Shown here piece after piece: positions 1-13,291 of a stretch of 64,000 bases of DNA. The translations under genes were made by a program, and so were the position numbers. Source of the DNA: Sycobia sp. Sy_11 (Eukaryota; Arthropoda; Insecta; Hymenoptera; Epichrysomallidae); assembly GCA_018907035.1 (NCBI GenBank), contig JACCIC010000121.1, positions 1,081,501 through 1,145,500 on the forward strand, read 5' to 3'. Each line of letters begins with the position of its first letter. The stretch's first letter is position 1. Under the pieces are notes generated by a model. That model was not told the origin of the DNA and made no database searches. It saw only the letters and a program-made list of their open reading frames with translations.

Positions 1-1432
1 TGGTGCATGCGACATTGATACGTTCCTCCGTTCTCAGTTGGTTGTGTATATTCACATGCAGTTTCAGTGCACCCAGGAGCTCAACGTTGGAGATTTATTT
101 TCTTTTTTTCTTATATATGTAAATTAAGGCTAATGTGTATAATGTGAATTCACTGGATCACCAACACATATATATATATAGTAAACATAACTGATGCTGT
201 TGGTGTAACATCACTCCGCTTCCGTACTTATACAATTCCGCTCGCGGTCGGGTCGACACGTGTGGCAAATTCAGCACTTTGCAGAATTAATAAGCGAAGA
301 TCGAATAAGTTTTCGAGGAAAAGGGACGTATAGAGTACAGTGACGTAGAAAAAATCCCTCCCCCCTCCCCGACACGCTATCCGCAGGAAGAGAGTGCATC
401 AAGTGCAATTTTCTTTCGTGGATTCTGATTTTAGCCATATATATGTAATAATCTGAGTATTTTCAATCCCGATCGTTAATTAGTGTGTATCGATGCAAAT
501 GAGCTCTTACAGTTTTTCCGTTCAATTACATTTGTACAGATTACCCGTAGTAATACGAATTAATTTACAAAGGATTATTAATTTGGAAATTCTCTTGATA
601 TATCTAAACAATTTAATAAATTTATTTCATCTAGATATAAAAACAGAACACAAAATGCCTCTTCCTTATCCAAATATTAAATATAAAATATTTAGAACAG
701 CTTTTCAGATATAAAATGCAAAAGAAAATTGAAGGCGCTCGCTGGAAAAAGGTAATTTATATTCGGAAATTGAATTTTTCCCAGTTGATTATTGAAAGTA
801 TTGATATATTTTCTGACAACGAAATCCCTTTGAAAAAGCTCTTTGTGTTCTTTCATCGTTTTTATATTCAAAGGAGTCGCGGAGACAGGAACGGGGAGAG
901 ACGTTTACTTGTCTATACAATACATTCAGTTTAACAAAATCAAAGCTCTGAAATTAATACATTCGCATAAAGTCAATACGTGCGCGTGCGTATACGTGTG
1001 TGTGCCTGCGTGTGTGCGCGCTTGGACATAGAAAAATGGAGAAGTTCTTTTTAGGAGAAAAGATCGATTTATTTGAAAAGTATTCGCGATAAATCGAAAC
1101 GTGCTTGCGCGCGAAGTAAGTACGACATTCGCTTGAAAAAAAGGGGGAGGGAGAAACTACCGAAGCATGGATCTCTATTCACGCGCGCGCGCGCATCAGA
1201 GCAGGAATTGGGATTTCTACCGGAATAAATACCTTTTGTCATACTTTACACGAGAATTTCAGAGCTTCACGTTCAAATTATGAAGTATATTTCCATTATT
1301 TCTGTATTGGATGCGGTAGGGGATGACGGGGGGCGGGGAGTGAAAAAAGTACGCATATCTGTTTTTTCGAAACTCCCGTAAACATTGGCTCATGCGAGCG
1401 CACGGGATCGAGCCTCGCTGCGTACATGCATA

Positions 1433-1433
<1 letters not shown>

Positions 1434-1476
<43 letters not shown>

Positions 1477-1514
1477 GCACGCACATACACACACACACAC
1501 ATACGCGCGTACGC
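1434..1514. repeat. (CA)n microsatellite
   Basis: Pure CA to about 1474, then interrupted CA/CG units. Open frames over it translate to HTHT or VCVC runs and are not genes. Confidence 0.95.
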
Positions 1515-3034
1515 ACACATTTCTTGTGCGGCGCAAAAGGTTTCTTGCCCCGCCTCGAATAAACTTTCATCTATTGCAAAGGCATTAGGCAACGTGGCAA
1601 CGCGGAAATTGTTAAACTTCTTCTCCTGTATGCTTGTAAATTTGCGTATACACTTCTGGCGTTCGCGATGTTTTTCAAACTTATTATAGTTTTTTTCTCT
1701 CGAAAGTTTCAGACTTCGACGATCTTTTTAGAATAAATAACGAGTTCAGAAGCTAGACCGCTCTTTCCTTAATAACATTAATTTAGGTTAAGTATTAACA
1801 TTTGGCTTTATTCAAATTTATTGTTTTACTACTTCAAAGTACTTTTTATCTTTATTTATATTTTTTCTGCTTGCTAACACTTTTAATCCATTCTGCCAAG
1901 TTACCAAACGCTGATTAATACAGATTAATCCTCTCGACGTTTCGAACGACTGGTCTGGAAAGCATGAAATAAATTAAAATGGATTAAGCTAATCAGTTAT
2001 TCGAACTAATCAGTTGAGAATTTAAAGAATAACTATTTTCGGTGTTTTGATAGGTAATATTGTAATAAAAATATATGGCCTCAATGCGAACAATTTAGTT
2101 TTCTAATAAATTTTTATGGTATTTTCGTTAAGTTGATATAAAATTACTACTGAAAATAAATAAATTAAATTCAGACTGTAGAGTTGGTTTTAATATGACG
2201 TAGCAGTGTAATCAAAGCGAAAACGTACATACAATATTTTATTCTTTTAGATTTATTACAAAAAAGTCCTATGTTAATACATCGTCATTATCTTGTAAAG
2301 ACTTGCACATCAATGACCGTTACGTCAGTTTCCTAACCAATTCTTCTAACTTTAAACGGGATTTTACCATTAATTCGCATCATGTATAAAAGCATCGCAA
2401 CGCTTTATCAAAGCTTTGAATTTGAGCTGAGCATTTGCATATCCTTAAAGTGTAGTTAGTCCACAGTTAAGCTAGATGTACGAGGACGTAATGTGTATTA
2501 TAGGCACACGTGCAATTACTTTAACGCACCCATCCTATGAGGGGATCTTATATTGTGCCAGAATTGGATGGTCTGCTCTATATTGCGTGTATTTTTTTTA
2601 TTTTGCCCTTTTCCGTAAATTGGATAAGCTCTGTAGTTGTTTCGCGAGTGTTTGACATACGAGAATCTCCAGCGACGCTCGTGTTCAATCGCATAATAGT
2701 CGGTGACCGAAACTTTTGCGTGATTAAACTAAGTGTTTTAATTGAGATCTGCCCTTTAACTGAAAATCAGCATTGAATTGAAACAAAATTCGTATTCGTT
2801 AGTATGTCAAAAGTTCATTTATTAATTCTCGGACAGAAAGGACTGTTTTGATACCATCAGCTTATAATTCACTCTGCGTAATCCCTTGCTTTAAAGGGGA
2901 TTTGAAAATACCCTCCTGAAATAAATAGTCTGCTTCGTTCTTTTTAGAATCGAACTTTTTAACTTTATATACAGATGCACGTTTAATGCGATTTGTACAA
3001 ACTGACAGCATTTGTATTAGTCAAAAGGACGATT

Positions 3035-3036
<2 letters not shown>

Positions 3037-3096
<60 letters not shown>
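3037..3096. repeat. (TA)n microsatellite
   Basis: About 60 bp of uninterrupted TA. Confidence 0.95.
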
Positions 3097-3099
<3 letters not shown>

Positions 3100-4823
3100 G
3101 AAAGTCTAGCTTTCTGCTGGACGTGTCCGTTTAATTACTGTCGTTTGGAAAATATGAATTTTAATTTGAATACTATTTCACTGGCTAACTTATTAATCAA
3201 TAAAATACTATATTGCTTTTTCTATATTTGTTAATTTGATTTGTATAACACATTTTATCGTTGTTTTTATCTATTTCTTGTAGTTAGTTTAGTACTGAAT
3301 TTTTGCAATTCATATCTGCAAGCTAATGCTCGTTTCATAAAACTAAACAAAGAAGAATAAAATTGCTTTACAAAACATCAATAATCACTTAACGTTCAAT
3401 TAGAAAAATCGCCCGATGAGATTAAGAAGGAAAATAATACTTTTAAGTAAATCTCCCCTCCCAGATAGCTTTATTCCATGAAATTGCAAATCCTCTCGGA
3501 GCGCGGAGGTCATTACGAGAAACTTTTACTAAAAATCTACTCCACCGTGTAAAGGTTAAAATTTTATTTCTTTTCTCCTATTTTGAAATACGAAATTTCT
3601 ATACTTTTAACTACTTTTTTCTAATTTATTGCAGAAAATGTAATTTACGAATTCCATTAAAATTTGCGACTTTGTATAAAAAATTACAGGCTGCAAGCAG
3701 TCTGCTTTTCAGCGATGCCAGTCTTTGAAAGAAAAAAATTAATTTGACGCTGTCATAATAATGGCTGGACTTTTGACCGGCATTTTATTATTAATTTTTA
3801 CCAGAACATCAATGGTCCGGTCGTGGATATAGGAAATTGATAAAAAGTCCATTAAATTCACTCGTTTCATTGATGAATGCAACAAAATGAAGAGTGCCTG
3901 ATTCGATTTTTTTTTCACCAACTATATAGGTTCCGGATTTACGAGCTTTTCAAGATGAATTAAAAAGTTTTGCACGATTATTCGTAATAATGAAAACATC
4001 AGGCACGGTAAATAACGAGAGGGAATCGTAATTCGATCTCGAGAGTCGATTTCGGGGTGCACGGACCTGGTACTTCATTTAATAATAACATCACTTCCAT
4101 GTAAGCGAGCTTGTCCCTCGCTTTCATTTGAACGTCGCTGATAATAAACCTAATTAACATTATAATAATACCCTTAATGAAGAAACTGGAGAGAGGATGG
4201 CATCTCTACCTTCACAATTGTGAAACTTATTGTAATTATCATTATGTTTATGGAAAAAAATTTTATCAGAACAATCATATGAAACGAAATTTGCTATTAT
4301 ATATCTATAAATGTATAGGCTGTTACGATTCGTATATGTTTGGGTCTTTTTAAAATTGAATTTCTGGATATATAATACCTTTTGAATTTGACTATATAAC
4401 AAACATATCAGATTTTATTATCAAGCACATATTGACAAAGGTTATTTATACGACACTGCATACATCGTATGAATTTCAACGGGATAAAGGATGACAAAAG
4501 TTTGTTGAAATTTGCGAAAATGTTTTAATAGAGATGACATTTCGGATGATACTTGTGGAAAAGGATGAAAAAAAAATAGAACTGCATGATTTGTTTGTTA
4601 GCGATAAAGACCGCGCATTAGTCGGAAATATCTGGTCGATGACGATAGGCCAATATGCTTCCCCACTATGACACATTTCCGAGCCTCAACACTATGTACA
4701 CAAACTTTACACCACATGAAAAGATCTTCAGTTGCACCTGATTTAAGTTTCGCTCGGAACTTATGGTTTATTGACATCTTCCTCCATGAACTAAGAAACG
4801 ATCGAACAAAGCACGCGAATCGT

Positions 4824-4948
4824 GGAAAAGAGGGAAGGCGGAGAGGAAAAAAGAATGATAAAGAAGGGGAGAGGGAGTGGAAAAAAGGAAGAACGAAAGA
4901 AAAAAGAAACAGGCGAACAGAATGAGAAAGAGAGAAAGACTGAGAGTA
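4824..4948. repeat. Polypurine (plus) / polypyrimidine (minus) tract
   Basis: About 125 bp almost entirely A and G on the plus strand (GAAAAGAGGGAAGG type) with a few interruptions. In the minus-strand direction it lies just downstream of the candidate donor at 5069-5074, so it would be a pyrimidine-rich tract early in the following intron. Confidence 0.7.
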
Positions 4949-5074
4949 GTGGACTCACTTAAGTGGAGCAAAAAGTGCGCACGGAGGAAAGAGTGCTCCA
5001 TTCCTCGGATTGTAGGGGGCGAGCGGCCCTTGCGTAAAGGTAACGGCGACGATTACGTGGCGCGTGAAACATAC

Positions 5075-5126
5075 CGAGGTAAGTGCCGTTGGTCAACACC
5101 CAGAACAGCTTCAGCGGATCGAGCAT
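5075..5126 (-). CDS. Candidate first coding exon with hydrophobic N-terminus
   Basis: From an ATG at 5126-5124 the minus strand encodes MLDPLKLFWVLTNGTYL and one further base, then a donor (CTCG|GTATGT). A charged start followed by a hydrophobic run is consistent with a signal peptide. The exit phase is 1, typical for signal-peptide exons and equal to the exit phase of CadN exon E. The frame is open upstream to another ATG at 5384-5382 in a strong CCGCCATGG context, which would add 86 Arg/Pro-rich residues. The proximal ATG has a poor context (T at -3). I do not recognise the gene. Alternatives are an internal CadN first exon, a nested secreted or membrane-protein gene extending left of the window, or a chance open frame in a GC-rich island. 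Confidence 0.3.
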
Positions 5127-5640
5127 TAAGCGCGGGGATCCGCGGACTCGGGTCAGGGGCGGCGCGCTCCCGCTGCGGCATCGGCCGCTAGGGGGGGGGG
5201 GTGTCGTGGTCGGCTGCTCGGTGGTGGCGCGGCGCCGCGGGGGTGTCGTTCGCGGGCCGTCCGCGTGGCGCGCGCGCGCGCGTGGCTGCGAGAAAAACGT
5301 CACTTTTTGGCGGACGCTCGCGGGACCGCGACTAGCGCGGGTCTCTACCGGGCGCGAGAGCTGGCGGATACTGCGGCGGCCCATGGCGGAGGTGGAGGCG
5401 CCGGGTGGCGGCTTTCCCCACCCACGGGGGCTGCGCTCGGCGCACGCGCCCCGTCCAGCCGTGGCTTTAGACGGGGGAGACGGAGCGCGGTCCACTGCGG
5501 AATCAACGGCAGGGAGGAGGTGGGGGACCTCGACCTCATCGGACGCGGCGGCTCTCCCGTCATCGGCACGTTTTTTTCGCCCCGTGGTAGGTATATGAAT
5601 TGCCGCCCCTCTCTCTGGCCCCTCGTCTTCTCTCGATTGG

Positions 5641-5648
5641 CTTATATA
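5641..5648 (-). promoter_or_regulatory. TATA-box-like element TATATAAG
   Basis: The minus strand reads TATATATAAG here, just upstream of the GC-rich island. A start site about 30 nt downstream would fall near 5613, giving a leader of about 490 nt before the ATG at 5126. TATA-like strings are common by chance in this AT-rich sequence; only the position next to the island makes it notable. Confidence 0.25.
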
Positions 5649-6507
5649 TACGTGTCTGTCTATATGACACATATAAATGCGCTGCCTGTTTTCGATGGTA
5701 CGAGTACATATTTTAAAAGAAGCCGAGGCGTGGAAACGGCATAATGAGAAGGGAGGGCCAGAGAATGTGGCGGAGCTGCGGTCCAAAGTATCGGTATTTA
5801 ACAATGTCGGGGTGTCATTATTAATGATCGCTTTGGACTCTTGCAATTTTTTAGTCGAATTAACAGACTCAAACGGACTGTTCTCTGATAAATCGTCTAA
5901 GAATGATTACAAATATAAAAAAAAAATAAATAAATGTGCTTTTATGGGATAATAATGAACGATTTGACTAAGAAATTCAATATTATTATACGAATTTAGA
6001 AAAATATAATATAATTCATATTCATTATTGAACTTGGTACATTCGTTAATATGTGGCCTTTATTTATTTATCATAAGAAATGGCTAGACACAACTTGTGA
6101 ATCCGTACATTGAAATATATATATGGGTAGCAAGCGATAGGATGAACCTATCGAAGCGAAATTACCAATTATATAAATTTTTTTTTTCAAATAGATGAAA
6201 TACCGCAGTATATTAACCCTAATAAGTGAATATCTATTCAAACTTTATTTCAATTTTTCAGAATAAATCAGAATTATAGCAGTATCTACGAACAATGGAC
6301 AACTAAGTTGAAGTATGAGTTTGTGACCTTATGGTGTCCTTTATGTTTGTTTTTTAAAAAATATTTACGATATTTTCAATTTTACTGCACTTTACTAATC
6401 CGAATCCAAGGTATAACTCATTGTGTGAAATTACATCTTTTTAAAAAAATAATTTTATTATTTATTTATTTATTAATGTTAATATATTATTAGCAGTAAC
6501 ATTAATA

Positions 6508-6514
<7 letters not shown>

Positions 6515-6547
<33 letters not shown>
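6515..6547. repeat. (TA)n microsatellite
   Basis: About 33 bp of TA in an AT-rich context. Confidence 0.9.
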
Positions 6548-6551
<4 letters not shown>

Positions 6552-7560
6552 AATAATAATTAATTAATAACAAAATAAATATTTTGTATCGTTTAAGAGA
6601 GCTCCGCAAATAACGAAGTAGGCTATATTCCAGAATAGTCAGACGACAACGATACAAAATCGAAAGGCAATCGAGCGAAAAAAGTTCGATCTCGAAAATG
6701 CATTATTGCTCAGGCGTTTATCACGAGCGCATTTTTTAAGTCGACCGTCCGCCACGTCGCCTCGAAGAAAAAAGTTATAAATCGAGCTTTATTATTTATA
6801 AATTTTTTATTATACTCGTAAAATTAAATGTTTCACCTGTGGCAAAAAAAAGATTTCACACGCATAATACACCAACCTAATATTAATATTTCAGAAATAT
6901 TTCGCGGATTGTATTACTTATAGACGGACAGCTTTTTTTACAGTGTAGCATGTACAGTCTGCTTTCTACGTACAATGGAATATATGTTATATATACAGAC
7001 CAGAGCATGATTACGATTTATTAAAAATTTAATTGAAATACGTTTTTAATAGTAAAAAAGTCGATATTTTTACCTTTTTCTTTTATAGTAAATTAAAATT
7101 TTAACGATCCTTCTCTTGATAGTAAAAAAGTTTACTTTTTTTAATTTTCTTTTTAATTTCATTAGTTAGATTATTGAGACTTTGACAATATATTTTACGA
7201 ACTTAGCGACTTCTTACAATTGATTCCGTATCATTGCTCCGATATCGCGATATGCGTATTTTCTGTGTAACTATTTGATAGTTTAACTTTGAAGGATTAA
7301 GGACATATGGTTTTTGTATATGTTAAAGTCCGATTAATTGTAAATCTCTCACTAAGACCATTTGTCAAGCTCAGTGAAATAAGTGTCGATTGAGAATAAG
7401 CCGTGTACGCTTGACTAACGAATCATCGTTCTCGCACATTATATTCACTTCGTAGAGTGAGAAAGACCCATAAGTGCTCAATAATCAAATGTCTGCGGCG
7501 TCGTTGGTTGGATGAACCGATCTTACTTCCATAATGCGATTAGAATCCTTTTCATTAAAT

Positions 7561-7563
<3 letters not shown>

Positions 7564-7614
<51 letters not shown>
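7564..7614. repeat. (TA)n microsatellite
   Basis: About 50 bp of uninterrupted TA. Confidence 0.95.
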
Positions 7615-7617
<3 letters not shown>

Positions 7618-9984
7618 TTGGCGACCAAACAACGGTAACTAATAAAAGTATAGTTCCTATACGACTTCAAAAACGAAACTAACAATTAGCTTGAGCAAAT
7701 GCGTGAGCGCAGACACGTTGTACTTATATTTAAATAAATATATCGTTCAACGAAACAATAACGCGAAACAATAATCGCGATAAAATACGGTAAATTTACG
7801 CGCGCGTCTCGCACCCATCCGTTATCGCGCATAAGTTTGAACTCGCGCGTCAGAAAGCGAAGTTGACGGCCCGAGCATTGATATTCAACTTTGTACGCGA
7901 CAGAGCCGCGAGTCAGATGTGTACGCGCCTATGCGATTGTAACGGGAACGAATTGAACACTTTTCCCTTCAGCATTTGCATACTAGCATAAATATATACA
8001 CATTTATGCATTAGAAAAAAGACATTCGAAACTCCGTTGGAAAAAGAATGCATTATTTTCGCCCTCGAATTTCCAAGAAATAACGACTTTAGCGCCGCGC
8101 ACCTCGTTTTCGCAATTCCGCCGGCAGTCTCGCAATTACCATGCATACACACATTTCGTCCAATTACGCCGCGGACTTGGTCGAAGATCGTCTGTTTCCC
8201 ATTCGTCGCCGCTTGCCCCATCGTCTCCGTTCAATTCCGAGGCGGCACCTGCGATTGCATAATAATTGGCGCGTGTCCGCGCAATTCTGTTTCCGCATAT
8301 GCGTGCATATTGTAAAAAACACACATATATCAACATTTATAAATCTAAACTCGACGCGTTGGAAAAAGTGCGCCTATCGTTACGTGCCCGCGCGTTAATG
8401 CGTCCCGTGTTTCAGTATACACGCAGTATTTACGTATCCGACAAGCTTATTTATATGCAGATGTACAAGTGTGAAAAAATAAACTTGGTACGAGTTAGTC
8501 TAAAAAAACGTTTTCTCGCTATCTCGCCGACTCTTTAAATAAACTCTTTCTGAATATTAAACGGGACTGTCTAAATAAGTAAATACAACCATTAAATTGA
8601 AAGTTCAATGCACCTCGATTGATAACTCGGCTAATATATGTTAATCCCTTAAAACCATATATAAAGAATTTTTGACCCTTTTTTTAAGAACTTTTAAAAC
8701 TTAACTTTAAATAGAAGTTTCACTGAATTAGTATTGATTAATGTATGAAATACATTAATCAATAGTTAATCAATCAAGTTAGTTCGTTAGTTCATCAGTA
8801 AAAAATTAGCTACAGAGTTCCGAAAAAGAAGCCGAGAATATTATCCTTCTAGTTTTATCATGTCTATTATATATTTTCAGACTTACAAATACAAGTTCGG
8901 GATTAATTAAATTACAAAAAAGTAATCCTTAATGTCCGAAAATCCGCGATAGAAGAAATTTATGCGCGTTGAAAACCCGAGGTATAATCTCTTCGAATCA
9001 TGCATTGAGTCCACATTTTTTTATTATTTAGTTAATATTATTGATTAAATGAACGGGGAAAAGTTTGACAAAACGGACAGCTCTGGACGGACTGGGCCGA
9101 GAATCGCACACGGGGCCTTCGGCTTGTCCGAGCGATGCTCTCTGGCTGAGACAATGCCGTGGCTCCCTTCTTTTCACCTTGGACATCATCCCAATAATTC
9201 CGAACATTGGCTCGTAATGTTAAAACCCCAAAAGCCGTCAAGGAGTATATTTAAGTGCATTGAAATCCTGTTTGCTTAAGTCACGATTACTTCGTTAAAC
9301 CCGGGAGGAACGAAAATTTCGTTGAAGGAATCTACGTTTAGAAATACGAGATAGTACGTAAAATTTCAAATATAGAAATATACGTATAGTACAAAGACGT
9401 AAAAAAATTTCTCTCGTACAATATAGTGTATATATAGCTCTATTCCTTGTTGAATTTGTGTCGTTAATTATTATGTTTCGTTTACTATTATGTTTCATTT
9501 AATGTTTATTTCAATTTTTATGCAAGATCTTGTTCTGATTAATTGTTGATAAGCGTTGAATAATTTGGCTTCCTGTAATTGTCGACAGTAAGAGAGACTA
9601 AGGCACATTTGATACGATATAATAATTTCATTGACGAGTCCAGTATGACTCAGTATCCTTACTACCCATATGGATAAACGTGTGTTAAAAAATACTATAT
9701 ACAATTCCAATCTTGTTATTAACATTTTTTAATTAATTGTTTTAAACGACTTATTTTTGAGTCAGTAGAGCCAGTAAACTCTTTTTTTGAATTACAATAG
9801 TTTCCAAATAAATAATGGGTAAAAGTAAATTAACATGATTCTGCAGTTAAGAAGGATTTAAAAGACTCCGCGCTCAATTCTCCCAAGCTCCCACGTATAT
9901 AATGATATATATACATTGCTTGAATAAAAATTGCGCTCTCCCTAAATTTCGTACTTTCGCCATCAGGGGCTCGTCAATTCCCAA

Positions 9985-10905
9985 ACTGCCGAAAGTGTGT
10001 CAGACAGTCGAGGATGGGACGAGGGGGAGGGAGCAGCATCCTTCCTTCCATCCTTCCTTCCTTCCTCCATCCCTCCCTCCCTCTCGTCCTCCCCTCCACC
10101 GCTCTTGCGTATGAATATGCAAATTCACAAAAGTGGACTCTGTCGGTGTCTCGTTCTGATTCTTGCCCCGTATATCTTTCTGCACGAGCCTCCGCAGTCC
10201 TCCCGCTGCCCCGCCCCTGTCCGCCTCGCGTCCGACGCGATATTAGACGCACGGAGCGTTATATAATGGGAAAGTTCGCCCAGTTCCACGATACACGCAT
10301 ATCTCTCCGCTGCCGGGCCAGCAGCACAATGAGAATCGCCTCCGCGCATCGTGGCACCGACGACGACGAAGACGCCAAGAGCGCAAAGGTTAGGTACTGC
10401 TGAGTTCCGGAGATGCCGCTGTGTGGATACAGCGAGGGGGGGGGACGAGAATGCGAACCGTATACATCCGAATCCGACAAGGGTATGGGATGGCCAGAGT
10501 GAGTTGCTGCGCGAGATGCCTCCGAGAGGCGCATTCCGGCACGGTGGCGCGACGCGGGCTTTCGCGGATTCGGCCCTGCTGCAGTCGAAGCCCCGTCGAA
10601 ACTGCGCCCCGTCGCTACTTTCTAGGAAGATGGAGAGGGTGTCCGGGTGATGGACGGAGACGCGCAAGAAGACTTTAATAATTCCGCGACCCATATATCA
10701 GTGGGTTTGTGCGCCGGGTCTCCGCCAGACGCAGCCTCGACACCGTGTTTTTGCACACCTGCGTACACGCGAAATAGAGAAAACTATTGTCTTCCTGGTC
10801 CAGGCTCCGCGCGTCGTTGAACGCGACATTTCGAGGTCCACGAGGTAACCCGTTCCTAGATATTGTTCGGGTAGTTCGTTCGAAGTTCCGCGGTCGTATG
10901 AACTC
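9985..10905. promoter_or_regulatory. GC-rich island of unknown function
   Basis: About 0.9 kb with high GC/CpG content. It begins with a polypyrimidine run at 10039-10100 and contains an octamer-like ATGCAAAT at 10117-10124. Open frames on both strands (the longest 189 codons on the minus strand, 10125-10694) have no recognised motif and look like by-products of base composition. It may be an intronic regulatory element. Confidence 0.3.
10039..10100. repeat. Polypyrimidine tract (CCTT/CCCT repeats)
   Basis: About 60 bp almost entirely C and T on the plus strand, made of imperfect CCTT and CCCT units. Mirror-symmetric tracts of this kind can form triplex DNA. Confidence 0.7.
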
Positions 10906-13236
10906 TTTTTGAGACAATGTGCATTTGAAAATTAAAAAAAAAACATTTGCCGTCTCTTACGTATTTTTACACAATAATCTTAATTTTCAGAAAAAACGCA
11001 TAAACTATTAAGCCGACATTATTTCCTTTTACCGCGCGGCCAATTCATAGACAACGGTGACTAGCTCTTCACGATTTTATCTTATAATAAAAGTTTATAA
11101 TACAATTTTAATAATAATTAAATAATTAATTAATTATCTAATAATTAATTAATAAATAATACAATTATTATAATACAATTATTACTTAATTCTTATAATA
11201 CAATTTTTATCTTATAATACAAGTTACTCAACGGAAAATATGTAAGATAAAAAAATCATTAAAACGTAACGATTTAACGACAACATTATTTATTTATAAT
11301 ATTTGTGCATATGGTAAAATGTATTTTATTTTTCCCACAAAATATACCATTTTATTGAAATATGAGTATATCATAAAAACGAGACCATAATTGTAACTGG
11401 TAACCAGAAAAATACGAATTACCGACCTAACATATTATATGAAGTTATCTCGCAAACCTCGAAACGGGCACTCCAATAACCCTATTGCACCAGGACAGTA
11501 CAGCTCCAACCGGACTTTGGCGCATTTTTACACGCTTATGTATCCTCGATTCCTACACACTGTCCCGCGGCCATTTTTCACCACGCAAAGCGAAGCCCGC
11601 TCCAACCTAACTCGCGTCAATTATAATATAGAGCAACGGTAAAAGCGGCCAGAGCGACAGAGAAGAGGGATTAATTTTTAGCGAAGAGAACTTGCTTAAT
11701 AATATGTTAAAATTTCAGAATATGAAAATAAAGCGAGATTAAAGATTTTAAACTGACTGCTTTCTTTTCTGTAAGTTTTGCATGTACGAAATAAAAACGT
11801 CGAATTAGTTAAAACATAACCGTTTCTCAAGCATTTGATTCGCAGAATACAGGTTTTCAAGAAATACGTGAAATTTCAATCCTATGAATTTTGAAAATAT
11901 TGTTATTGGATTTTTATTTCTAAACCTTGATAGCGCATCAACTCTGACTCGGGTCGGACATTCATATTTATAGAGGTATAAAATTTTAAAAATAAAAAAG
12001 TTTAAAAAATAAACGAATGTTTTTATATTGAACAAAAAGGGGACTTGGTAAATGTCGCGATTCGAGACAAGACGATTCCGGATTACGCTTTGTTATAGTA
12101 AATTGGATGCATGCTTAAACTACATTAAATGCGTATCTGCTGTGTACAAGCTTGCACAAGTTCGTGCGTACACTCGAAGTCTTTTAAAGTTTTCTCATTT
12201 ACGTTATCGATCGTATAAGAACTATAATTATAATACCTTTCAATAAGATGTAATTTTAAAATAATTATTCTTTATCAATTTTTCATTAATCAAAGGCAAT
12301 AACGATTATAAATAAAATTAGTCTCGCGCTGAAAAGTGAAGTTCTAATTGTAATTTAAGCAAACTAAGTGTGTCTCAGCCTTTAGATGTGAAAATGTCAA
12401 CAAAAGAGCTCATCCGTTATGAAATTTGAAATGAATTAAAGACATTGTCAGAAAAATTTACAAATATTGTAAATATGATTTCCGGACAAATACATTAATC
12501 TACAATAAATAGACGCTGTTTTCAATTTATTCTATTCCGACGCAAAATCCGATCCCTACCTGTCCATCAAAGAATAATGAACGAATCAAACAATTACAAA
12601 CATCCGGTTCTAATTATTATCCAGCCCAACGATTTGAATGCCTATTGGCTAAAAAGATCTAATTTCGCGTGGAATTTCAATCTTCTCAATATAACTATAC
12701 TGCCTGCTGCCGCAGCTTCGACACACTGAAAGCCCCATTATAATTCCAGTCGTTTCGTAACCATATATCTATATATATTTATATATAGTTTTCGCGTATC
12801 TACGCGAATTATACGGCATATCTTTCGAAACACCCGAGTAAATTTGTGCGCCCGCATGCGGTTCGCATTTGTGTACATGTATATATGTGTATCTATATGC
12901 ACAATATATAACTTCCAAAGCTCATACGCGTGCTCCGCGCATCCTCGAAGGAGACAGCGCTGCAGCGCGGCGTGTTCGGTTAGACCTCCGCACTCCGCTC
13001 GACTACGCAAATTTAATAAAGAGCCTCACTTTTGCGCGCGCTGTGTTTGCATTCGCGCTCGAACGGTGTAACGTGCGGATTTAATATCGCCTCCCCCCCC
13101 CCACTCCCATGCCACTCCCTGATGCCGGCTGCTTTGAGAACCCAACTCGAGAACAGGTGGTTGCTTTTAGACTCCATATTAGCGACTCCGGATCTTCAAC
13201 GACGATGTATATTATAAGCACAAAGGGTATATATTT

Positions 13237-13291
<55 letters not shown>

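Larger units (their letters stand above)
1..4823. other. Gene-free AT-rich stretch
   Basis: No gene recognised. It holds a (CA)n tract at 1434-1514, a (TA)n tract at 3037-3096 and short GC-alternating runs near 1180-1196. The open frame 2537-2776 (plus) is hydrophobic but lacks any known domain or a convincing start and is not called. Confidence 0.6.
4960..5650 (-). promoter_or_regulatory. CpG/GC-rich island with candidate minus-strand promoter
   Basis: This block is far more GC-rich and CpG-dense than its surroundings, with a run of ten or more G at about 5191-5201 and a CG-alternating run at 5268-5284. It contains long open frames on both strands, as expected from low stop-codon frequency. 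On the minus strand a TATA-like element, a GC-rich leader, an ATG and a splice donor occur in order, which is a promoter-plus-first-exon arrangement. Confidence 0.4.
5650..9984. other. Gene-free stretch
   Basis: AT-rich, no gene recognised. It has (TA)n tracts at 6515-6547 and 7564-7614 and a moderately GC-richer block at about 7790-8430 with overlapping open frames but no recognisable product. Nothing else is supported. Confidence 0.6.

Noticed and set aside
4877..5078. Plus-strand frame with CSIPRIVGGERPL ending at a GTAAGT donor, resembling a serine-protease activation site
   Set aside because: Only the four residues IVGG match; the preceding Lys/Arg/Glu-rich part is the translation of a polypurine tract and no protease domain follows in the window.
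10125..10694. 189-codon minus-strand open frame in the 10-kb GC island
   Set aside because: No motif, no splice or start context, and equally long frames exist on the other strand; base composition explains it.
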